A stretch of 64,000 bases of DNA from Acholoe squamosa (Eukaryota > Annelida > Polychaeta > Phyllodocida > Polynoidae): the NCBI GenBank assembly GCA_949317995.1, contig OX439040.1, positions 23,989,830-24,053,829 on the forward strand, written 5' to 3'. The notes under the pieces were generated by a model. It was not told the DNA's origin. It saw only the letters and a list, made by a program, of their open reading frames with translations, and searched no databases. The translations under genes and the position numbers were made by a program. This document shows positions 47,409 to 57,698 of the stretch, piece after piece. Numbering within the stretch: the stretch's first letter is position 1; every line of letters starts with the position of its first letter.

Positions 47409-48200
47409 ATGTCTTTACGAGAGGTTGATCTAGTGGACTTCTGTCCGGGTTGTAAGCAGTCCCATGCCTGCGAAAGACGCGACATCTTCTGTATCCTCGA
47501 ATGTTGGGCCTGCGACCGGACAATGGAGGGTTGCGAGTCGGCCAGAGAACATTACAGCTACTATTGCGCCCACTGTGGCAGATCATTTTGCCTTTCTGGC
47601 TTCGAGCAGCACGTGAGAGAAAACCCTAATGCACCTGAGAGGAGGTGCCATGTTGTTTGGCGGCACACTTTTTCAAAGGCAAGTGATGCCGAGTTTAATC
47701 ATCTGAAGAACCACTACTATGCCAAGATCAGAAGGGAAAAACAGAAGTCTCGTGCGGGAAGAGCCCACGAACGGAGAAGAAAGGAGGACCAGGAGTCCAG
47801 GTACATCATGGAGGCCGAAAAACCTACCCCCTTGATTTCTGGCGCTGAAGACAGGCCAGAAGATTTTAAGACGCACTATTTACTTAATATAACCGATGAA
47901 GCGACACCTTCTTCTGGTGATTTTTGCTATACACCCTTGGAAACTATATGTTCCCCCATACCGGTCCTCCCCTTAAGAAACAGTTGTGGTCCATATAGAA
48001 CCTGCTACTCTGACCTGGCAGACCAACACTTTCATGACCTGGAATCCAGTTTGGAAGAGGAGGCTAGAAGCACCTGCCTGAGGCAGGTTACGATCTCTGA
48101 CCCCCCAGTTATCTACCCTACATTTGAGTACTCGGGAGCTGAGTTTATGATAGAAGTAGATCCTCAAGAGGAGGAACAGTGGCTCGCAGAGCATTCTTAA
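47409..48200 (+). CDS. Gypsy-A ORF3, cysteine-rich accessory protein of unknown function
   Basis: A 263-codon frame starting MSLREVDLVD, 95 nt after the pol stop, in the position where env would be. The first 80 residues hold clustered Cys/His pairs: FCPGCKQSHAC, CILECWACDRTMEGC and YYCAHCGRSFCLSGFEQH, which look like two or three zinc-binding modules. A basic segment follows (KIRREKQKSRAGRAHERRRK), probably a nuclear localisation or RNA/DNA-binding tract. The C-terminal half is acidic and Pro/Ser-rich, ending EEEQWLAEHS. There is no signal peptide or membrane segment, so it is not an envelope protein. I do not recognise the family. The frame could be extended upstream to 47388 but the first good Met is 47409. 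It may regulate host transcription or element RNA; this is speculative. Confidence 0.7.
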   Translation: MSLREVDLVDFCPGCKQSHACERRDIFCILECWACDRTMEGCESAREHYSYYCAHCGRSFCLSGFEQHVRENPNAPERRCHVVWRHTFSKASDAEFNHLKNHYYAKIRREKQKSRAGRAHERRRKEDQESRYIMEAEKPTPLISGAEDRPEDFKTHYLLNITDEATPSSGDFCYTPLETICSPIPVLPLRNSCGPYRTCYSDLADQHFHDLESSLEEEARSTCLRQVTISDPPVIYPTFEYSGAEFMIEVDPQEEEQWLAEHS

Positions 48201-49113
48201 TCTTCGGTTTGAAATACCTCGCCTCGTTAGGCGTTCGGATGTTCTTCCAACATTTATCTTGTTAATTGATGGAATATACCATCAATTTTTCGCATAGGAG
48301 GGGAGAAAAGTTATTCAAAGGTGTCAGCAGTATTTAGCTGACATGGTTAATAATTATTCCCATTGTTATGAAGTACTCAACAGGAGTCGAGTTGTATATA
48401 GAGTTTATTCTGCAAGGAGTGATGCAGGGTATATGTGTATTTGACATTTTGCAGTTTTCAACATGTACATAGTGAATTATTCTGTGTGACATCCAACACA
48501 ATGTAAATTATATTTTGAGATGTAGAACTTATTCTCAGTATACTAGGCTTTTGATAATTATATAGAGTTCTACTTGAATACACTACCACTGAAGTGAAAA
48601 AGTATTAAATGAGTTTCTTAAACCACTGAGATTGTGTTCAGTGGTTTGATATTTCCTGACCTGTACAAATGTTTTTTTGTCTAAAGAAACTTTGGTCAGT
48701 TGACCCCTCCCTCCTTTGAACAAGTTAGGTATGGACGAAAGGGTGGATACCCACGGATGTTAACAAGATTATAGGGATGAAAGGGTGGATACCCACGGAT
48801 GTTAACAAGATTATAGGGACGAAAGGGTGGATACCCACGGATGTTAACAAGATTATATGGACGAAAGGGTGGAAACCCACGGATGATAGGACGTCCACAC
48901 AAGTTACAGCAGAGAAATAATCTATGTATTTGCGCAATCGCTGTAACTAAGATTGATCTGGATGGAATCTATTTGTCTGTCACAAGTTAGGGATATTCAT
49001 AGTTATTACATACCACCACTGAGTAGTTCATATTTTAATTGGAGCATTGGTAGGTAAACCATAGACAGTTTTATTTTTACTCGAGGATGAGTAAAAGATT
49101 AAGGTAGGGAGAG
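48201..49113 (+). other. Gypsy-A 3' untranslated region and polypurine tract
   Basis: Non-coding. Contains the 42 bp x 4 array (separate entry). AAGGTAGGGAGAG directly precedes the right LTR and serves as the polypurine tract for plus-strand priming. Confidence 0.7.
48729..48893. repeat. 42 bp tandem repeat x 4 in Gypsy-A 3' region
   Basis: AAGGGTGGATACCCACGGAT starts at 48739, 48781, 48823 and 48865 (exact 42 bp period); each unit has GGATACCCACGGATGTTAAC and GGGTGG.ATACCC, itself a small palindrome. Unrelated in sequence to the 42 bp satellite at 3.8-5.3 kb. Confidence 0.9.
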
Positions 49114-49751
49114 TGTAGTGAAATAGGCTATTTCCGCGAAAACGCTATTTTCGCTCGCCACTTCGGCGCCTAAAACTACCCCTTAGAATAGGAGTTTCCC
49201 TTCCAAACTTCAGCAGCCATTAGTTTATAGATATATCTAGCTACCCTGTAAATATGAACCCTTAGCTATGTCTAGTTATTGAGTAATTGGCACTTTTGTC
49301 AGAAAGTCTTAGCTATTTCTTGGGATTTGATGCATGACATCCACCATCTTGGATTATGATGTCATAATTGGGAGCAGTGCACCATGGGATGGAACAAGAG
49401 ATAGCTTCGGCCAATCAGATTGCTCGTTCATATCTCATGAATAATTAAGGAGGGTTAACTGTTAGAACTTTTTAGAGGTCTTGCTTGAAACTACTGAACA
49501 AACTCCACATGTGAAAAAGGTTAGTACCAAACTGTACTCAAATCTTTTTGGTGGTATTATCTTTAGTTAGACCTTAGCTAGACCAGATATATTTGTGACA
49601 GAATTGTATATTATTGACTGTATCTGTGATATTTCCCAGAATACAAATATTTATCTTTGTTAACTGAAATTCCAGTGACTTTGTTTTCCTTGCCATTCCT
49701 GACATTTACATAGATATTTATTTAGACAAAGTCCCCAGGGATTTCGTTACA
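49114..49751 (+). repeat. Gypsy-A 3' LTR
   Basis: 638 bp, apparently identical to the 5' LTR; followed by the TATC target duplication (49752-49755). Confidence 0.95.
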
Positions 49752-50640
49752 TATCCTATTCCGAGTTAGCAGGTTGTCCCATGGGCGCCGCCATTACTGA
49801 AGCTTGTTATCAGCGAGTGCTACTGATAACACCTATCAGATGGGTACCAGTTGGCCCCCGAGAGGACCGCTCGGATACAAACTCCTCAGTTTTTTTCAGT
49901 TTTTTTTTTAAGATCCACCAGGGTCGTTCTTGTGATTCATCCAGATCCAATGAGATCACATTTTAACCAGGCGGCGGGCCAAGCACTTGCGCGCCCTCTA
50001 TATAACACATTATATATGCGGCCGCGCCAGGCTGTGTGTGTCACTCTGAGAGCTGCCAGCACAGGAGTCACTTCACCTAGACAGGCCAGAGTGGCCAGTG
50101 TTGTCTAATGATGAGTCTATGGAGGTCACCCCCTTTTCCCAGTAGTATTTCTACCAGTAAACCTGGAGCACTTTTGAGCACTCTTAGTTACTTGAATGCA
50201 TAATGTCCTACACTATTGGTATGTAGAAGTGATTTCTACAGAGACTCTCAAGTTAATGTGTAAAATCTATTTTGAATAAGCTAATTATCAACTTTTGGTC
50301 AGCCAGCTGTCAACTGGCAATCTCATTACTTTTGAACTATTCTACAACTGACAGGCATACAACATATGTCAGACATTTGTAAGGAATGGTTCTCAACATG
50401 ACTGCATTCAGATATAATTTCTATGGCCCTTTATTTGTCTGTGTTTGGCCATAACATTTCTGATTCAGAAATGTCTGTTACCGCATGGGCGCCGTGTTTA
50501 CGGCGCTCATATCTATAAAATCTGATAGAGGGCGTACTGCTTGGCCCGCTGCCTGCAGTTTAACCTTGATATGGGGGGGGGGTCTTAGAAAAATTCTAAA
50601 CTGAGGGTAACAGACACCTTCAAAAAATACTGAAATACAT

Positions 50641-51338
50641 ATGACCAAGTCCAGCGAAAGTGTGCAGGTCTGAAGTGAGCAGACACAGGACGAGCAGACG
50701 CGGGACGTGCGGACACAGGACAGATAATTTTTCCATTATTTAACTATGATGGCCACAAATTTTGAACATATGGGACAAATATGGTACTGTGAGATTCCTT
50801 GAGACCATAATACCCCATAGATAAAATGATTGTGGTTGTAATAGGCTAAAAGCTGATGAGCTGCTCCATAAATGAGCAGATGCGGGACAAGAAAAGGAGC
50901 AGATGCAGGACAAGAGAGCAAATTTGCTTAAAACTCTCTTTTTCTGGACATTACAAAGCTGAAACTAATGATTTGATAAGTTCAGAGGCATAGCTAATCT
51001 CACAGGACCATATTTGTCCCATATTTTCAAAATATGTTGGCATCATAGGCAAACAAGAAAAATGTAGCAAGGACCACGGATAGAAGTTGCGACTCTGCGG
51101 CCGATGTGTGACGTCACGGCCGATGTATGACGTCACAAATTGCGTCACAAGGTGACCGTGATGTCACTGACAAACCGAAAACATAATGAAGTTGCTACGG
51201 TCGCTGCGCTCCCGGCCGCTACGCGGCAAGCAACTCCAAATAATGGAAAAATATCTGTCCTGTGTCTGCTCGTCCCTCGTCTGCTCGTCCCGCATCTGCT
51301 TACTTCAGACCTGCACCGTTGTCACTGGACTTGGTCAT
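50641..51338. mobile_element. TIR/foldback element with a nested insertion
   Basis: The left end ATGACCAAGTCCAG ... GTGCAGGTCTGAAGT and the right end in reverse complement define long TIRs; both arms contain repeated GACGAGCAGACGCGGGAC-type motifs and a second pair (GGGACAAATATGG at 50770 against CCATATTTGTCCC at 51008). The right arm is split by the ~185 bp repeat of the next entry. Confidence 0.7.
51060..51245 (+). repeat. Dispersed ~185 bp repeat, copy 2 (inserted in the TIR element)
   Basis: Matches 26490-26690 in order and orientation. The sequence on either side continues the right arm of the surrounding TIR element, so this copy inserted later. Confidence 0.75.
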
Positions 51339-51641
51339 ATATTTGGCTTCTAGATTTACAAAATTTCTTGGGCCCCTGGGGGGACACCCCCCCTTTATTC
51401 CCATTCTCCTGCCTTATTTTCAAAGAAAAAAACACGTGGGTTTGGTGGGCTCAGTTTTTTTATCGCCTGGAGTTTGCAGGTATGGGATATGAGGGGTAGC
51501 GGACTACGCACCAGCAGCGTAATGAAGCCGTAAACACATGCCTGAAGCGTAGTGCCTGAAGTCACATGAGCAACTTTTTTGAACAGGCGTCAAAATCAAA
51601 TTATATATCAAGCTCAACAGTCAGCATTTGTCTATTTTCAG

Positions 51642-51696
51642 GTCCAGGTTGTTTAACCACTTGGCCTGCCTTGCTCTATATGAGCACTGTCTAGAG
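51642..51696 (+). CDS. TOP3A: TOP3A exon 9
   Basis: Completes Arg and encodes SRLFNHLACLALYEHCLE; acceptor CTATTTTCAG, donor GTATGT. Confidence 0.93.
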
Positions 51697-51943
51697 GTAT
51701 GTGACAGTCTTTCAAAGCAGCATTTTCTAGAGATTACCTGTAGATTAACAGGGTGAGGAGTCAAAATAATTCTTGCATGCCTCACTTATGTCGATCCTCT
51801 TTATTAAGAATAACAATTCCCTTGCACATCGGCAGTTATTGTCATACTTGTAACGGTTAGCTGAGCCTTTCCACGGAAACCATTTTCAACTGAAAATCTG
51901 GGCCTCCTATTTTCAACAAATTTTCTTGTAATTACATCTGCAG

Positions 51944-52018
51944 TCCCCTCTTGCAAGAGTTACGGATGTAAAGAGCAAACCAAAAAGTAAATGGAGGCCG
52001 GTGGCTTTGGACACTGTG
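51944..52018 (+). CDS. TOP3A: TOP3A exon 10
   Basis: SPLARVTDVKSKPKSKWRPV and ALDTV. Acceptor CATCTGCAG, donor GTAAGT. Confidence 0.95.
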
Positions 52019-52551
52019 GTAAGTTTATTCTACTTTTAGTACCTCACATATAAGGTGCGACTTGTATAGGACTCAGTATGGAGGCCTAATGGAGCCGCCA
52101 TTTTAAATTTTGCTGGTTGAGGTAAAACCCACTGATAAGACATACCATTATGGGTACCTTGTCCCTGGTTAACACACACTTCCAGGGACATGATGGTCCC
52201 ATCTTAACTGTTCTTGTCAGTGTTTGTCGCCGGAGCCAGCTCCAGACCAGCTAGTGGCCAATATCAAAACTACCGGTAACCCTAGGTGCACCCTGTAGGG
52301 TATCCGTGAAGTCAGTGTGCTCAATTGATAGATATAGAACATACTACTGTGTGGCAGATCTTTATACCCCAGATGCGTCTCGTAGGAGTAATCTGAACTT
52401 TAAACCGGCACTTTAACTTTTAAACTACATTGGAATCGTGCTCTTTTCTGAACGAGTAACTAAACGCCAATATTGTGCGGTGAGACTTCAGTTTCCCCCT
52501 ATGATATGCTTATTCTATTACATGTGAAATATCCTTTATTTTACCTGAAAG

Positions 52552-52732
52552 GAACTAGAAAAGCTGGCATCGCGTAAGATGAAGATTGGTGCGAAGGACA
52601 CAATGAAGATCGCAGAAAAGTTGTACACGCAGGGTTTTATCAGCTACCCAAGAACAGAAACCAACATCTTCCCCAAGGACCTAGATCTACGCCCACTTGT
52701 AGAGGCCCAGACACAGGACAATCGATGGGGAG
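52552..52732 (+). CDS. TOP3A: TOP3A exon 11 (catalytic tyrosine)
   Basis: ELEKLASRKMKIGAKDTMKI, then AEKLYTQGFISYPRTETNIF. The Tyr of ISYPRTET (TAC 52645-52647, residue 346 from the long start) is the nucleophile that forms the 5'-phosphotyrosine link. Donor GTAAAC. Confidence 0.97.
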
Positions 52733-53164
52733 GTAAACACATCTCTAGACAGGTTCACGAGATTTAATCCAAAGTGAATGTTTCATCATGAATTAACCTC
52801 AAAGCAAGAATCCACAAGGCAGAGCCAAGTGGATTCTGCTTTGAGGCTAATTTGTGAAGAAACATTCACTTTGGAGCAAATGGAGTGGATCTCTGTATTC
52901 ATTTCCTGTTTTCTAGGTAAAATAATCCCTCTAGAATCATTATTTGAAAAGTGGTTTGAGGCTATTTTGGTGACGTCATAGTGGAGAACGGAACCATGAG
53001 ATTTAGTTTCTTCACACCCCTGTGAGGAATGGGTGTTCCTATTATACATGAAATAAATTCTTTTCCCAAATGCGGACAGGATTGCCAGGGTTTCATTGTT
53101 AACTGGACACCATTTCCTCAATGGGTACAGTTTTTTTATGGAGATGATTCCTTATCAATACCCT

Positions 53165-53350
53165 TTCCGTATTTTCGTAATTTTCCCTAGGAGAGAGAAG
53201 GAAGATCGTCTCCATTCTCTGTTAGTCCAAGAACCTCATTAGCATATTGCCTTGGCCTTCAGCACTAAATTATTGCTGAGCTTTAGTTGGTTATGATTTT
53301 TCTCTCTTTGTTCCTATGTGGCAAATTTAGTTGACTGTTTTTGCAATAGG
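53165..53350 (-). repeat. Dispersed ~190 bp repeat, inverted copy
   Basis: Reverse complement of the family member at 35236-35425 (CTCATTAGCATAT, TTTTTCTCTCTTTGTTCCTA). Confidence 0.75.
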
Positions 53351-53494
53351 TAGCTTGGCGTAGCTCTAGTGTCTGGGTCTACTAGAGTCTAGTTCCTTTG
53401 ATTATTACAAGGTGGCGGCACTTCTAGCGGTAATCTGTGCCCTAGACCTGACCTGCCTTGCCTCAGGCTTGACCTGCCTGCTGATAGTCAATAT

Positions 53495-53685
53495 TTGTCA
53501 GCAGGCTTATTTACTCACTTTTTGTCAGCAATCAGTCAATTTATGTCAGTATTTATTCATTTTTTTGTCAGAAACTAGTTAATATATGTCAGTGCTTACT
53601 CATTATTTGTCAGCAGTTAGTCAATATTTATCAGTATTTACTCACTACTTGTCAGTAATTAGTCAATAGGCCTATATGTCAGTAC
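53495..53685. repeat. 42 bp satellite, second block
   Basis: Four to five units of the TCAGCA.TTAGTCAATATATGTCAGT type, the same family as 3837-5292. Confidence 0.85.
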
Positions 53686-53923
53686 GGACATGTTCTACAA
53701 CATGAATTACACATCCCTATCGTCTCCACACTATTGTATATACAATAGTACAGTCCCCCTGACGCCTTTCTTGTTCACTGTGGGTCTGGGCTAAAAAAAC
53801 ATCATCAATGGTTTGCTTAAACGTTCACTCTGTTTCCCATGTGAGAAAGAAAGAGACAATACGTTTGCATATTTTTGCGTCCATAACTGAAGGTAGAATA
53901 TACTCTGCTTTGTTTCATATCAG

Positions 53924-54030
53924 AATTTGCAGCTGGTGTTTTGGAGAGAGGGCCAACGCCGAGGAACGGTAACAAAACTGATCAGGCTCATCCCCCGATC
54001 CATCCCCTAAAGTACACCAACAACTTACAG
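53924..54030 (+). CDS. TOP3A: TOP3A exon 12
   Basis: EFAAGVLERGPTPRNGNKTD then QAHPPIHPLKYTNNLQ; the DQAHPPIHP motif is invariant in type IA enzymes. Donor GTAGGT. Confidence 0.97.
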
Positions 54031-54118
54031 GTAGGTCAAATTGAGTAAAAACAAACAAATTTTTTAAATAATACAATAAAAAACTTGTAGTGGTAATCAA
54101 ATTTCTTTCATATTGCAG

Positions 54119-54229
54119 GGTAACGAAGCAAGGGTGTATGAGTTTATTGTGCGTCATTTCCTGGCGTGTTGCTCACAGGATGCTCAAGGTCAGGAAACCA
54201 CAGTGGAAATCAACATCGCTGAGGAACAA
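54119..54229 (+). CDS. TOP3A: TOP3A exon 13
   Basis: [37 protein letters not shown]. Acceptor TATTGCAG, donor GTAACT. Confidence 0.96.
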
Positions 54230-54514
54230 GTAACTTTTCCTCCTTCTTTTGATAAATTCAATGTTGCCTCTTTTATAGCGTGAAGTAGAAAATTCTTTAT
54301 GCTGAGTGAAAGGAATATGCATAAAGTACCCATCTAAAAATGAAAACTCGTGTATCTTTTCTTTTGCTAAAAAAAACCCGAAAAAACAAACAAACAAACC
54401 AACATAACAATCAAGAAATTATAACAGTAAGTATACAGCAGAATTTAAAGGTTTGACATTAATAATAACATAATTCGCTAAAACGATAAGTCATATTGAT
54501 GTTCTCCATTACAG

Positions 54515-54640
54515 TTCTCTGCATCGGGCCTAATGATCCTTGCTAGGAACTACTTGGATGTTTACCCATATGACCGGTGGACAGCTAAGGTCATACCGCG
54601 GTTTGAGCGTGGCGAAGAATTTCAGCCCAAGACCATTGAG
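54515..54640 (+). CDS. TOP3A: TOP3A exon 14
   Basis: FSASGLMILARNYLDVYPYD, RWTAKVIPRFERGEEFQPKT, IE. Acceptor CCATTACAG, donor GTAGAT. Confidence 0.96.
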
Positions 54641-54891
54641 GTAGATAATCACATCAAGTCAGTTCACTATTTGAAAACAAATAACTGAGTACAAACTAGA
54701 GACAACAATTAAACATACAATTTCTCGGTTCTGAGTTGGCACTTGTTGCGTGTGACAGCCACAGGTGGCGCATTGGATATCCTATATGCCCGCAAATATG
54801 ATAGATGGTAAGCATTATGATGGCAGGAAGACCGTTAAGTATGATGTCAAGTCTAAATTTATTTAAAGAGATTTTTTTTATCTTGATATAG

Positions 54892-54970
54892 ATGAACCAA
54901 GGTGAGACGTCGCCTCCGCAATTACTGAGTGAGTCAGACCTCATCACGCTCATGGAGAAACATGGTATAG
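54892..54970 (+). CDS. TOP3A: TOP3A exon 15
   Basis: MNQGETSPPQLLSESDLITL then MEKHGI; LMEKHGIGTDAT across the junction is a conserved active-site block. Donor GTAAGC. Confidence 0.96.
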
Positions 54971-55086
54971 GTAAGCTTCAGCTTTGATACTTGTTTCTTT
55001 ATAAAGATGAGTCTGGATCGGACTGGTTCCTGGGACGAGCAAATTATGCAGTGGGTCTTGACAGTTAAATCTTTCCCCTTTTACAG

Positions 55087-55200
55087 GTACAGATGCCACA
55101 CATGCAGAGCATATCGAGACCATCAAGTCACGGCTGTATGTTGGTGTGCGAGACGATGGACGCTTTGTGCCAGGGGAGCTTGGCATGGGCCTCGTCGAAG
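55087..55200 (+). CDS. TOP3A: TOP3A exon 16
   Basis: GTDATHAEHIETIKSRLYVG then ELGMGLVE. GTDATHAEHI contributes to DNA binding at the active site. Donor GTGGGC. Confidence 0.96.
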
Positions 55201-55434
55201 GTGGGCATTTACAGTAATTGAAACAGATTCAAGCCAAGAATGATTTAGACTGAAATTAAGTCATATGAATTAATATGCTCTGGAGGTTCTGCATAATGGA
55301 ATGGAAATTGGGGTTTAGGCAATAGTTTGCGGACTTCCTGTAAAACTGATTATTTTCATGAGACTTTAGTGGTATAGAAGATATTATGTGAACTTCCATA
55401 TCCGTTTTCAAATTGAGTCTTTCTTTGTCTGCAG

Positions 55435-55504
55435 GATATGATGCTATGGGATACAATATGTCGAAGCCATATTTGCGGTCAGAGCTTGAAAGAGATCTTA
55501 AGTT
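55435..55504 (+). CDS. TOP3A: TOP3A exon 17
   Basis: GYDAMGYNMSKPYLRSELER DLK. Acceptor GTCTGCAG, donor GTGAGC. Confidence 0.95.
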
Positions 55505-55685
55505 GTGAGCATCTGCTATTCATTTCCTTGTAATTTGACTTATATTTTACCATATCTTGTAAATGTATAAGACTCCCCTTTCGCAGGGGGCTCCATAGTA
55601 AAAAGATAAAACCTCATGAATTTGGAAGAAGTATAATCCCAGCAGAAGTAAATGGGTTTGATCAAATTGTTGTCATCTCTTTCAG

Positions 55686-55714
55686 AATCTGTGAGGGGAG
55701 GAAAAATAGTGAAG
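55686..55714 (+). CDS. TOP3A: TOP3A exon 18 (micro-exon, 29 nt)
   Basis: Encodes (L)ICEGRKNSE; fits in phase between exons 17 and 19 and corresponds to the LICDGKKDK segment of vertebrate TOP3A. Acceptor TCTTTCAG, donor GTAAGC. Confidence 0.9.
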
Positions 55715-56346
55715 GTAAGCCCCATGTTTTACACATTTGATATCTTGTGTAAAAAGGCATCAAGTCTCAACCTCATACTCCGTTGGTCGTCTGCTTCAAG
55801 ATTGATTCGATTCAAGCATCAACTTCTTATGTCCTCATAAAACACCAACATAGCACACACAGGTACTGACTGGTTAAGGCAGCAGTGATATGTGTACCTC
55901 TAAATTGCCGCATATAAGCCACACCCACGTATAAGCCACCCCCCCCCCCCCCCATTTTGAAAGAAGTTATAGGCCGCACCCGGGGTTTGAAATGCCCGTG
56001 TATATGCTGCAAACTGAGGTTGTGGATTGCTTTGAGAATTTGAAAACCAACCCCGTATACAAATATAAAGCTTGGGTACAGGGTCAAAGCTACCTACCTA
56101 CCTCCACCCTCCCTCCCTTCTCCCTGTCTGAAATGGTCTATAAGCCGCGGCTAATCTGCAAGTTTAACGGTACCATAGGTACTTCCATCACAGCACTATC
56201 CATGCAGCAAAGGGTGACATTCTATACGGCACTAGCATATTGCTTATACTGAGAGAATCAACTAGGTGGCTCATGTAGTTGGGGGCTAGATCAACAATTG
56301 GCCTCTTTGTATAGTTTACTTTGATGCTCCCTTCCTCATTTACTAC

Positions 56347-56664
56347 TACCGTAATCTCCCGCGTAGAAGGCGCGTCTTATACGCGAATCAGATCGTTCAT
56401 GGGTCTTATACGCGGGGGGTAAATTGCCTTGAGTTTGGGGTGTGCCTTATACGCGGGTTTTTCCAACATCTCATTTGGGAAAATTCGCCGATGACAGCTT
56501 GAACTCATAGCGCCAGCACCGCGGCAGACCGGGAGGTGTCAACGCGCTTGGCAGGTTCAAGCCGACCGTGTGCCGATGACAGCATAGACTCAACAGGTTG
56601 ACAATGCGGTGTGGCTTGCCGGGGTGTAGGGAACACGTGGGCCGATGACAGCATCGACTCATAG
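56347..56664. mobile_element. MITE 'CCGTAATCTCCCGCG' family, truncated copy 6
   Basis: Has the left TIR and GATGACAGCTTGAACTCATA blocks, but no right TIR was found; sits in the TOP3A intron between exons 18 and 19. Confidence 0.7.
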
Positions 56665-56953
56665 CCCGGATTTCAATAAGATGTCACATATCACCAAGAT
56701 CGAGTACACCCAAGCCATTGTTTCCCTATCAAGCTAATCCACTCCCCTCACACCTGAAACAATAGGGAGGTACTTAGGGTGATTAAGATAGGGGCAGGGT
56801 GCAGTTTTCCACCCATCCAAGATGGCGACCTCCATGACCTGATATGCTAGTGCCCTTATATGAAAAAGTTGTGTTAGAAATCCACAGAATGCTTTTCACA
56901 TGACCCTCAATAGCTACATAGACGCTTTATCGACAATTTCTTTTGTTTTACAG

Positions 56954-57012
56954 AGGTCCGCGTACAGCAGATACAGAACTACAAGCTTGTGTTTGAGGAA
57001 GCCGTCAAACAG
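56954..57012 (+). CDS. TOP3A: TOP3A exon 19
   Basis: EVRVQQIQNYKLVFEEAVKQ. Acceptor TTTTACAG, donor GTACAT. Confidence 0.94.
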
Positions 57013-57379
57013 GTACATGCAGTACACTATTGGTCAAAACTTCCTTCACGTGTTAGTGGTAGTTACCATTACCTAGTAATTGTAGCTAAAATTTTATTGC
57101 TGGGCTATGCCCTTGAAAGATGTATCGTGAGAACTTACACGGATTATCTTTTCTGTATTCTTTGCTAACACCGCTGATGAAAAGTCCCATTGTAGAAAAG
57201 AAAATTATAGACAAACAGAAAATGTGAGAGGCCAAATTTCAGCTGGAACAAGTCAGTGATTTATCCTCTCATTGTATCTGCCACACTTTGCACATCACAA
57301 TGAATGCAAGCACCATCTCGATCTGGATATGTCGTAATTTTTGGATTTGAAATAATTATCAGTGCATAATTTTCTTCAG

Positions 57380-57443
57380 GCACAGAAGATTGATGGCGCC
57401 CTGAGTGAGTACTTTGGAGCAGCCCAGCAGTACACCCCAACAG
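57380..57443 (+). CDS. TOP3A: TOP3A exon 20
   Basis: AQKIDGALSEYFGAAQQYTP T; ends the type IA core. Acceptor TTCTTCAG, donor GTAGGA. Confidence 0.94.
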
Positions 57444-57613
57444 GTAGGACTTTATATTAAAATGTTCTAAAATATCATGGTCAAATGCCACATGTGCTTG
57501 CCCAACATTGGCCTGTCTTTCAGAGATGTCACTTTTCTTGATTTCTCCCTAATTCTTTAAAACTTGTATCTCTGATGTGTAAGGTTTTACACTCATTAAT
57601 CTTTCTCTCACAG

Positions 57614-57698
57614 AGTATGCTCAAGTATCACAACCGGTTAAGAAGTGTCGGCGGTGTGCACAGGACATGGTTATGAAACAGAAGAAAGACGGCAAGAG
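57614..57698 (+). CDS. TOP3A: TOP3A exon 21
   Basis: EYAQVSQPVKKCRRCAQDMV, MKQKKDGK. The CRRC pair starts the first zinc ribbon. Acceptor CTCACAG, donor GTGAGG. Confidence 0.94.

Larger units (their letters stand above)
38688..49751 (+). mobile_element. Complete Ty3/Gypsy LTR retrotransposon (Gypsy-A)
   Basis: An 11,064 bp element in TOP3A intron 8, in the same orientation as the gene. Two 638 bp LTRs (TGT...ACA) show no difference by eye; a 4 bp TATC duplication flanks the element; a primer-binding site, gag, pol and a third ORF are all open. Domain order protease-RT-RNase H-integrase makes it Ty3/Gypsy (Metaviridae), not Copia. Equal LTRs and open ORFs point to recent insertion and possible activity. 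Confidence 0.95.
49752..51641 (+). other. TOP3A intron 8, part right of Gypsy-A
   Basis: Includes inverted arms near 49965-50000 and 50515-50560 (GCGGGCCAAGCA, CGCCCTCTAT), which suggests another TIR element of about 0.8 kb, and the nested element at 50641-51338. No coding sequence. Confidence 0.5.
52733..53923 (+). other. TOP3A intron 11
   Basis: Contains an inverted copy (53165-53350) of the repeat at 35236-35425 and a second block of the 42 bp satellite (53495-53685). Near the exon, 52770-52880 is partly self-complementary: a stretch around 52785-52810 and one around 52835-52875 pair (AAAGTGAATGTTTC against GAAACATTCACTTT). Confidence 0.7.
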
